Shown: positions 1 to 5,235 of the stretch, one piece after another
Layout: every line of letters begins with the position of its first letter
Position numbering within the stretch: the first letter of the stretch is position 1
Assembly (NCBI GenBank): GCA_014380825.1
Contig: JACMJD010000166.1
Span: 1 to 5,235, forward strand
Direction of reading: 5' to 3'
Origin: Phycisphaerae bacterium
Lineage (GTDB): Bacteria > Planctomycetota > Phycisphaerae > Tepidisphaerales > Tepidisphaeraceae
DNA: 5,235 nucleotides
The notes under the pieces: model-generated
The model's database searches: none
What the model saw: only the letters and a program-made list of their open reading frames with translations
What the model was told of the DNA's origin: nothing
Position numbers and translations under genes: made by a program

Positions 1-1842
1 GAATATCCGGGCACGGTTCATCCTGAAGGCTTTAACCTCCTGCGCGCGTTCTCTCCCGCGCCGTTTCCGCGCTGGGCGTATCAAGCGGACGGCTGGACGC
101 TCGAGAAAGAATTGCGGTTGCTGCGCGGCTCGAACACCGTGTGCATTTCGTACACGCTGCTGGGCGCGCGGGATCAGATCGAGCTCGAGCTTCGCCCGCT
201 GCTGGCGATGCGCGACATGCATCAGTTGATGTATCAATGGAACGGCAAGCTCGACTCGGTGGCGAAGGAATCAACAGACGAATCCGCGACCAGCGCAATC
301 GCCAGGCTGCATCAGATTCCACCGACGTCGCGCACGCCGGAAGTGTTCTTCGCGCACGGTGGAGGAAACGGGGGCGAATTCGACGGCGATTCGCACTGGT
401 ATCTCAACACGATCTACCGTCGCGAAATCGAACGCGGCTACGCCGGGCTTGAAGATTTATGGAACCCGGGCGTGATCCGCTACACGCTTCGGCCCGGGCA
501 GACCGTTCATTTTATCTGCTCGGCGGAGCCGATCGATTTCACCGAGGCGCTCAAACAATCGGCGGCGATGTCATCGCAACTGACGGCGCGCGAACCCAGT
601 AGCGACGACGAATCCCTCGAGCAACTGAAACACGCGGCCGACCAGTTTGTCGTCAGGCTTTCTCCAAACGGGTCAGTTGGTGCGCCGAACGTCGCGGTGA
701 TGAGCAACTACCCGTGGTCGGCGCCGTCGGTGCGGGATGCGCTCATCGCGTTCGGCGGATTGTTCCTCGTCACGAAACGATTCGCCGAAGCTCGCGCGTT
801 CCTCACGATGGTCGCCTCAAAATTGAACGGCGGATTGCTGCCGACCGAATTTCCCGAAGACGGCTCGCCGCCACATTACGACGGGGCGGATACGTCGCTG
901 TGGTTCATTCATGCCGTTCAACAATACATCCGCTACACCGCGAATGTGAAAGCGCTCGACCAGGTGCTGTTCGATACGTGCGCCAAGATCGTCGAGCGCT
1001 ATCGCACCGGCACGGCGGGGCTCGGCATCACGTGCGATGCGTCGGGTTTGGTCGGCAGCCGCGTGAGCGGAAGCGGCACGAGCTGGATGGACGCCAAGGT
1101 TGGTGATTGGCTGATCACGCCACGGCAGGGCCGCACGGTCGAGCTGAACGCGCTGTGGTACAACGCGCTGCGCGCCGTCGCGCCATGGTGCGATGAACAC
1201 GATCAACCCAAGCGCGGCGAGGAACTGACGGCACTGGCTGATCGCGTGAAACTCGCGTTCAACAATGCGTTCTGGCACGAGCACGCCGGCTGCTGCTACG
1301 ACGTCATCATGGACACGGGCGTCGACGCATCGATCCGTCCGAACCAATTGCTCGCGATCTCGCTGCCGCATGCAGTGCTGGCGCCCGATCGTCATGCATC
1401 GGTGCTGGAAGCGATCGAGCGCCACGTGCTCACCCCGATGGGCCTGCGCACGTTGACGCCGGATGATCCGGCGTATCAAGGTCGGTACTCGGGTGACGTC
1501 GTCTCGCGCGATCGCGCGTACCACCAAGGCGCCGTTTATCCGTGGCTGCTCGGTCCCTACATCAGCGCGATGCTTCGCGTGCGCGGGCGATCAACCGCGA
1601 TGCGTGCCGACGCGCTGCGATGCGTCCGTGGATGCCTCGACCACCTTGCCGGTGCCGGACTCGGTCAACTTTGCGAGCTGTTCGATGGTGACGATCCGCA
1701 GCGACCGAACGGCGCGGTTGCATCCGTGCGATCGGTGGGGGAGCTGCTTCGCTGCTACGTCGAAGATGTCTTGAACGAGAATCCGGAGACACCGAAACCG
1801 ACAACCAAGGCGCCCGCGCCTCGACCGTCGGTTCCGCAGTAG
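1..1842 (+). CDS. Glycogen debranching enzyme (amylo-alpha-1,6-glucosidase), 5'-truncated by window edge
   Basis: This is predicted to hydrolyse alpha-1,6 branch points of glycogen or related alpha-glucans in the cytoplasm. The frame is open from base 1 (613 residues visible). The TTG at 112 is not the real start, because residues 1-37 already match the family's N-terminal beta domain (HPEGFNLLRAFSP, PFPRWAYQ..GW.LEKEL). Bacterial members usually run about 650-720 residues, so perhaps the first 50-100 are missing, including the usual RRYHGLL region. The C-terminal (alpha/alpha)6 barrel shows these motifs: NYPWSAPSVRD (~236-246), GLLPTEF (~278), YDGADTSLWF (~293), SGTSWMDA with a candidate catalytic Asp at bases 1090-1092, TPRQGRTVELNALWYNAL, SIRPNQLLAISLP, LRTLTP, RDRAYHQGAVYPWLLGPY, and CELFDGD with its Glu at 1675-1677. 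Which acidic residues are catalytic is inferred by family resemblance. Oddities are that the usual WGRD reads SVRD and the usual GC.AQAWSVAE reads GAVASVRSVGE. The protein ends in a Pro/Thr-rich tail. The family call is firm; the exact substrate is not. Confidence 0.93.
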   Translation, partial: EYPGTVHPEGFNLLRAFSPAPFPRWAYQADGWTLEKELRLLRGSNTVCISYTLLGARDQIELELRPLLAMRDMHQLMYQWNGKLDSVAKESTDESATSAIARLHQIPPTSRTPEVFFAHGGGNGGEFDGDSHWYLNTIYRREIERGYAGLEDLWNPGVIRYTLRPGQTVHFICSAEPIDFTEALKQSAAMSSQLTAREPSSDDESLEQLKHAADQFVVRLSPNGSVGAPNVAVMSNYPWSAPSVRDALIAFGGLFLVTKRFAEARAFLTMVASKLNGGLLPTEFPEDGSPPHYDGADTSLWFIHAVQQYIRYTANVKALDQVLFDTCAKIVERYRTGTAGLGITCDASGLVGSRVSGSGTSWMDAKVGDWLITPRQGRTVELNALWYNALRAVAPWCDEHDQPKRGEELTALADRVKLAFNNAFWHEHAGCCYDVIMDTGVDASIRPNQLLAISLPHAVLAPDRHASVLEAIERHVLTPMGLRTLTPDDPAYQGRYSGDVVSRDRAYHQGAVYPWLLGPYISAMLRVRGRSTAMRADALRCVRGCLDHLAGAGLGQLCELFDGDDPQRPNGAVASVRSVGELLRCYVEDVLNENPETPKPTTKAPAPRPSVPQ

Positions 1843-1849
1843 CGACGAC

Positions 1850-1874
1850 GGCGCACCGCGCAAATCCGTGCGCC
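1850..1874 (+). terminator. Perfect 7-bp inverted repeat, possible weak terminator or intercistronic hairpin
   Basis: GGCGCAC (1850-1856) and GTGCGCC (1868-1874) are exact reverse complements separated by an 11-base loop. They begin 7 bases after the debranching enzyme stop codon. The stem is very G+C rich, but the bases that follow (TTCCGTTAAG) are a poor U-tract. It could therefore be an inefficient terminator, an mRNA-stabilising hairpin between two cistrons, or chance in G+C-rich DNA. It fills nearly half of the 54-base gap before the kinase gene. No promoter was recognised in that gap. Confidence 0.35.
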
Positions 1875-1896
1875 TTCCGTTAAGCTTCCTCGCTCC

Positions 1897-3204
1897 ATGA
1901 ACGTCTTAGGTTTCGACGTCGGTTCCTCATCGGTCAAGGCCGGCATCCTGCGCAAAGGCAAGATCGTCGGACAAATCACTCGCGCAGCGTTCGCCACCAA
2001 TTACGACATCGACCGCGCCGAAGTTTCCGCCACGGCAGTTCTGCGCGCGGTCGCGCACGCGATCGCCCAGCTAGGGCCGCGCGCGAAGAAGGTCGACGTG
2101 ATCGCGATGACAGCGATGGCGCCATCCTGGCTCGCGATGGACCATGACGGTCGCCCGATCACGCCCGTCGTCACGCATCAGGATCGGCGAAGCGTCGCCG
2201 AGGCGAAGGAACTGCTCGCACGGTTCGGCAAATCGCGATTGCTCAAGCTGTCCGGCAATCTCCCATTCCCCGGCGGAATCAGCTCGACGACATGGGCCTG
2301 GTTCATGAAGCACGAACGGCGGCTGATGAAGAAAGCCGACCTCGTCGGCAATGTGCAGACTTATCTTCATCGGCAATTCAACAACGCCCGCGCGATGGAT
2401 CCATCCAACGCATCGTTCACAGGCTTATACGAAACGCTCACCCAGCGCGGATGGAACGACGAGCTCTGCGCCGCCGTCGGTGCGACCGAACACCAGTTGC
2501 CGCAGTTGATCGAAGCCGAAGGCGTCGTCGGCATGGTCACGCGCAGCGCCGGAGAACGCTTCGGATTAACCCACGGCACGCCGATGCTCATGGGTTGCAT
2601 GGACACCAGCGCCGCGATGATCTACTGCGAGCCGCGCGCGGGACAACTGCTGGATGTGTGCGGATCGACAGACGTGCTCGCATTGTGCACAAACACGCCA
2701 CGCCCGCACGAGCGTTTGCTGACTCGCGCGCTGGGCATGGGCAAATGGTGGCTGAGCGTGAGCACACTGGCGGCTGCGGGTTCGGCGCTGAGCTGGGCGA
2801 AGGATCAGCTTTACGCGGATCAGCCGGTCAAGAATTTCTACGCCCTGATGCAGGAACTCGCGAAAGACTCGGCGCGAGGGAGCGGCGGCGTCACATTTGA
2901 CCCGTATCTGGCGGGCGATCGCACGAGCATCGACCAACCGCGTGCTGCGTTCCACGGTTTGACCCTGTCCACCACGCGCCGCCAGATGCTGGCGGCGGTG
3001 ATCGAATCGCTCGCCCGCGCGAGCGCCGCGCGCTTGAAGCTCCTGGCGATCAACCCGGTGAAAATCCGCCGCGACGTCGTCCTCTCGGGCGGCACGACGA
3101 CAGGCTTAAGTGATCTGCTGCATCGTGATTGGCCGGGCAAGTGGAAGTTCAAATTGGAAAGTGAAGCGACTCTCAAAGGACTGGCCGTTCTGGCTGAAGG
3201 GTAA
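1897..3204 (+). CDS. FGGY-family carbohydrate kinase (xylulokinase-like), substrate unassigned
   Basis: This 435-residue protein is predicted to transfer the ATP gamma-phosphate to a sugar or polyol hydroxyl in the cytoplasm. The FGGY (ASKHA-fold) signature is clear. The phosphate-1 loop GFDVGSSSVKAG lies at residues 5-16. QDRR at 95-98 sits where the family's substrate-binding D.R motif lies. LMGCMDTSAAMI at 231-242 carries the likely catalytic base Asp236. VCGSTDVLAL at 254-263 matches the phosphate-2 region. PYLAGDRTSIDQPRAAFHGL at 336-355 resembles the second FGGY signature. LSGGTTTGLSDLL at 396-408 is the adenosine-binding region, and the end follows the family pattern EA..LG.A.LA. The ATG is supported because the nucleotide loop begins four residues later and no in-frame start lies in the gap upstream; no Shine-Dalgarno is evident. 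Members typically run about 480-520 residues, so this one is compact. Xylulose, ribulose, fuculose and other substrates remain possible, since nothing in the neighbourhood names one. Confidence 0.88.
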   Translation: MNVLGFDVGSSSVKAGILRKGKIVGQITRAAFATNYDIDRAEVSATAVLRAVAHAIAQLGPRAKKVDVIAMTAMAPSWLAMDHDGRPITPVVTHQDRRSVAEAKELLARFGKSRLLKLSGNLPFPGGISSTTWAWFMKHERRLMKKADLVGNVQTYLHRQFNNARAMDPSNASFTGLYETLTQRGWNDELCAAVGATEHQLPQLIEAEGVVGMVTRSAGERFGLTHGTPMLMGCMDTSAAMIYCEPRAGQLLDVCGSTDVLALCTNTPRPHERLLTRALGMGKWWLSVSTLAAAGSALSWAKDQLYADQPVKNFYALMQELAKDSARGSGGVTFDPYLAGDRTSIDQPRAAFHGLTLSTTRRQMLAAVIESLARASAARLKLLAINPVKIRRDVVLSGGTTTGLSDLLHRDWPGKWKFKLESEATLKGLAVLAEG

Positions 3205-3216
3205 GATAACGTCACC

Positions 3217-3804
3217 GTGTTCAGCTACCGCATCAACGAACATCTCGAACTTCGCCTGTACGAACCGGGCCACTCCGAAGAAGTGTTTGCGGTTTCCAGC
3301 GCCAACCGCGATCACATCCGCCTGTGGCTGCCGTGGATCGATGCGGTGAAAACAGTCGAAGATACGCGCGACTTCATCAAGAAGAGCCTGGAGCAATACG
3401 CGCGCGATGACGGCTTCCAGTGTGGCATCTGGGAAGACAACATCTACGTCGGCGGGCTCGGATATCACTGGATCAACCGCACCGGCAACTACACCGAGAT
3501 CGGCTACTGGCTCGCCAAGAGCGCCGAAGGCCGCGGCATCATGTCAGCGGCGTGCAAGGTGCTGGTCGATCATGCGTTCAAGGCGTGGAAGCTGAACAAA
3601 GTCGAAATCCGCGCCGCATCGGGAAACCATCGCAGTCGCGCCGTCGCGAAGAGATTAGGCTTCACCGAAGAAGGCACGCTCCGCCAGATCAACCGCATCG
3701 GCAGCACGTATCACGACATCGTCGTTTACGGAATGACCGCGGCCGAATGGGCGGCAAGTGGAACCGATTTCTCCAGCGCGCCGATCGTCGGACGAGTCGA
3801 GTGA
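3217..3804 (+). CDS. GNAT N-acetyltransferase, RimJ/RimL (YdaF-like) family
   Basis: This 195-residue protein is predicted to transfer acetyl from acetyl-CoA to an amine. Relatives include RimL/RimJ, which acetylate ribosomal protein N-termini, and B. subtilis YdaF; the true acceptor is unknown. Diagnostic stretches in order are LELRLYEPGHSEEVF (10-24), IRLWLPWID (34-42), TVEDTRDFI (46-54), IYVGGLGYH (76-84), NYTEIGYWL (91-99), the acetyl-CoA loop AEGRGIMSAAC (103-113), LNKVEIRAA.GN..SRAVAKRLGF (126-149) and YHDIVVYGM (165-173). The Q/R that usually opens the Q..G.G loop is Ser102. The start must be the GTG. It is the only ATG/GTG/TTG codon between the in-frame TAA at 3202 and the first conserved strand. 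A weak AAGGG at 3197-3201 lies 15 bases upstream, farther than usual. The gene follows the kinase by 12 bases in the same frame, so co-transcription is likely. About 16 residues beyond EW (177-178) form an unremarkable tail. Confidence 0.9.
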   Translation: MFSYRINEHLELRLYEPGHSEEVFAVSSANRDHIRLWLPWIDAVKTVEDTRDFIKKSLEQYARDDGFQCGIWEDNIYVGGLGYHWINRTGNYTEIGYWLAKSAEGRGIMSAACKVLVDHAFKAWKLNKVEIRAASGNHRSRAVAKRLGFTEEGTLRQINRIGSTYHDIVVYGMTAAEWAASGTDFSSAPIVGRVE

Positions 3805-3818
3805 CCGAGGCCTTCTTC
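3805..3818. other. Convergent gene junction without a recognisable terminator
   Basis: Only 14 bases separate the TGA of the plus-strand acetyltransferase from the TAA of the minus-strand galactosidase. I see no G+C-rich hairpin followed by a T-run in either direction at the junction. A small CCGA/TCGG inverted repeat near 3781-3791, inside the acetyltransferase, is too short to count. The transcripts probably overlap at their 3' ends, or stop by a mechanism not visible here. Confidence 0.5.
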
Positions 3819-5235
3819 TTACACGTCTTCCCAAACCGCAACTCCAGCCGGTTCGACCGTTGCTGAACCGACAAGGAACTTCGTTCCTTTCGGCGCGGGC
3901 GCGGTGATCGGTTTGTCCTGGTAATTCAGCAGGATGCGATGCGCGCCGCGCTTCAGCAGATGCACGCGCGGCGGAAGCACGCTCACCGGCACGCCAGCGT
4001 CGCGCGCAAGTTTTTCGAGCATTGCGTCGACAAACGTCTGTTCGGAGTACACGCCGCAGTACGTGACCGTGCCTTTGCCGCGACGATTTCGCGTGGCGGC
4101 GACGGCGCCTGCGTAGAACTGGTTGGAATATTTCGCCAGGACCTTCGTCGTCGGCTCGGCGTAGAGCAGGTCGCCCCAGACGTTCCACGCGTGCTTCACG
4201 CCGTCCATTTCCACCTCGGCCCAGGTGTCGTCGGGCAGGCCGTCGTAGGCTTCGATGGTCGCGCCGATCAGCGGGACGATCGGCTTGGCGTGTGGGCCCT
4301 CCCAGGTTTGGCCGGTGCGATCCATCAAGCCGGTGCGGCAGGTGAGCAGCAGATGTCCGCCGGAGTGGGCGTAGTCGTCCCATTGCTGGACGAGCGCCTC
4401 ATCAACCATCTGCATGCCGGGCGCGATGACGATCGGCAGCTCGGGCGGGATTGCTTGATCGGGCCGAATGATCTTCACTTCCAGTCCCAATCGCGCGGCC
4501 GCGGCGTACCACATGACCAGCCAGCGCGGCTGTGACCAACGCTTCGCCTGGGCTAGCGTATGGAAATACCAGAGTTGTTCGAAGTCGAAGACGAGCCCGA
4601 CGACCGGCTGCGGCGCGTCCTGCTTCGAGCGTGGCTTGGCGGCCGCGGACGGACTCGTCGCGACTGGTGTCGCAGCTTTTGAGCTGACAGTCGTGCTCGG
4701 CTTCGTCACGCCGAGCATTTTCATTTCGTCGACAACCTGAACGAATTCGCGCCCGCCGGCTGAAAGCGTCACGCCGTCGGGCGTGGTCAGACCATGATGA
4801 AACAGTTCCGTGCCGAAGCGCGGCTGGCGATATCGATACGTGGTGATGAACTCCGCACCGTGCGCGTACGCCGTCCACAACCACAATCGCACCGCGCCCG
4901 GGTATAGAAGCACTGGCACGCCGGACCAATTCACCTGCCCTGGCTGAACCTCCAGCAGCGCCCATCGGCCGGTGTAGCTGGCCATCTGATCGTGAATGAT
5001 GCTGATCGCCGCTGGGTCCGCGAGGCGATAGGTTTCGTCGACGTGCGCTTTGCCCGCACCGCTCACCGGATAACTGTCCCACGCGAACAGCGTGAGCGCG
5101 TCCATCATGTCCGCGGGGTTCGCGTCGAGGTGAAACGGCATGAAGTTCGTGGTGATGAACCGCTCGCCGATGTGCTGACGCAGGATGTCGGCCTGCAATT
5201 TATTGAAGTTCGCATACGCCCACGACCAGAAGCGC
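3819..5235 (-). CDS. Beta-galactosidase, glycoside hydrolase family 42, 5'-truncated by window edge
   Basis: This is predicted to hydrolyse terminal beta-galactosides by the retaining mechanism of GH42. The frame is open to base 5235: 12 residues (RFWSWAYANFNK) precede the TTG at 5198 and fit the family, so that TTG is not the start. Of roughly 650-700 residues in a typical member, 471 are visible. The acid/base Glu, in the early barrel, is off-window. Numbering from the edge, TTNFM lies at 28-32, WDSYP at 52-56, and LLEVQPGQVNW at 93-103 carries the probable nucleophile Glu95 (bases 4950-4952). Next come LWLWTAYAHGAEF and the RYRQPRFGTE..HHGLTTPDG strand. A Ser/Thr/Ala/Pro/Lys-rich linker follows at about 176-210. 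The GH42 trimerisation domain spans about 211-414 (VVGLVFDFEQLWYF, IVIAPGMQMVDE, HLLLTCRTGLMD), and a small C-terminal beta domain spans about 415-471. The gene converges on the acetyltransferase with a 14-base gap. A signal peptide cannot be judged because the N-terminus is missing. Confidence 0.93.
   Translation of the reverse strand, partial: RFWSWAYANFNKLQADILRQHIGERFITTNFMPFHLDANPADMMDALTLFAWDSYPVSGAGKAHVDETYRLADPAAISIIHDQMASYTGRWALLEVQPGQVNWSGVPVLLYPGAVRLWLWTAYAHGAEFITTYRYRQPRFGTELFHHGLTTPDGVTLSAGGREFVQVVDEMKMLGVTKPSTTVSSKAATPVATSPSAAAKPRSKQDAPQPVVGLVFDFEQLWYFHTLAQAKRWSQPRWLVMWYAAAARLGLEVKIIRPDQAIPPELPIVIAPGMQMVDEALVQQWDDYAHSGGHLLLTCRTGLMDRTGQTWEGPHAKPIVPLIGATIEAYDGLPDDTWAEVEMDGVKHAWNVWGDLLYAEPTTKVLAKYSNQFYAGAVAATRNRRGKGTVTYCGVYSEQTFVDAMLEKLARDAGVPVSVLPPRVHLLKRGAHRILLNYQDKPITAPAPKGTKFLVGSATVEPAGVAVWEDV

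Noticed and set aside
112..114. TTG at 112 as start of the debranching enzyme
   Set aside because: The upstream in-frame residues from base 1 match the conserved N-terminal domain, so the gene begins outside the window.
817..1527. A 236-codon open frame antisense to the debranching enzyme
   Set aside because: The composition is heavily Arg/Ala/Val and His with no motif, and it lies fully opposite a well-supported gene whose domain motifs run through the region.
2292..2900. A 202-codon plus-strand frame inside the kinase gene
   Set aside because: It is an Arg/His-rich shifted reading of the kinase. The kinase frame has continuous FGGY motifs on both sides, so there is no frameshift.
1508..2922. 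Three copies of the octamer GCGATCGC (1508-1515, 2059-2066, 2915-2922), resembling the cyanobacterial HIP1 repeat
   Set aside because: They occur in three codon contexts (Arg-Asp-Arg, Ala-Ile-Ala, Gly-Asp-Arg) built from codons common in these genes. Three copies in 5.2 kb is too few to claim a genomic repeat, and the gene content does not suggest a cyanobacterium.
3655..4383. A 242-codon open frame on the minus strand overlapping the acetyltransferase end and the galactosidase gene
   Set aside because: It is a frame-shadow of the GH42 gene on the same strand, Arg-rich with no recognisable motif. G+C-rich coding DNA generates such frames readily.
5196..5198. Minus-strand TTG at 5198 as start of the galactosidase
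   Set aside because: The frame stays open to the window edge, the preceding residues fit GH42, and the early barrel with the acid/base Glu would otherwise be missing.

Overview
The window is a compact, G+C-rich (visibly above half G+C, with G/C-biased third codon positions) stretch of bacterial chromosome. It is almost entirely coding, with three genes on the plus strand followed by one convergent gene on the minus strand. The proteins look like those of a free-living heterotroph with a large carbohydrate-active enzyme repertoire. Two gene starts lack a good Shine-Dalgarno sequence. Together with the mix of a bacterial-type debranching enzyme, an FGGY sugar kinase and a GH42 galactosidase, this fits a Planctomycetes/Phycisphaerae- or Verrucomicrobia-like source, but that is a weak inference and no marker gene is present.

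Layout. Bases 1-1842 (+): the main part of a glycogen debranching enzyme (amylo-alpha-1,6-glucosidase), open at the left edge. Bases 1843-1896: a 54-base gap holding a perfect 7-bp inverted repeat. Bases 1897-3204 (+): a short FGGY-family carbohydrate kinase. Bases 3217-3804 (+): a RimJ/RimL (YdaF-like) GNAT N-acetyltransferase with a GTG start, 12 bases after the kinase and in the same reading frame. Bases 3805-3818: a 14-base convergent junction. Bases 3819-5235 (-): the C-terminal two thirds of a GH42 beta-galactosidase, open at the right edge. No stretch over 60 bases is non-coding. I see no RNA gene, mobile element, CRISPR array or phage gene.

How it fits together. The three plus-strand genes are close enough to be co-transcribed. 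Debranching releases glucose from alpha-1,6 branch points, and the kinase would phosphorylate a free sugar or polyol of unknown identity. The acetyltransferase probably modifies a protein N-terminus or a small amine and has no evident link to sugar metabolism. The GH42 enzyme on the other strand would hydrolyse beta-galactosides. The region reads as ordinary carbohydrate metabolism. I did not find a convincing new multi-gene system. The points worth a second look are divergent motifs in the debranching enzyme, the unassigned short kinase, and a low-complexity linker inserted between two GH42 domains.
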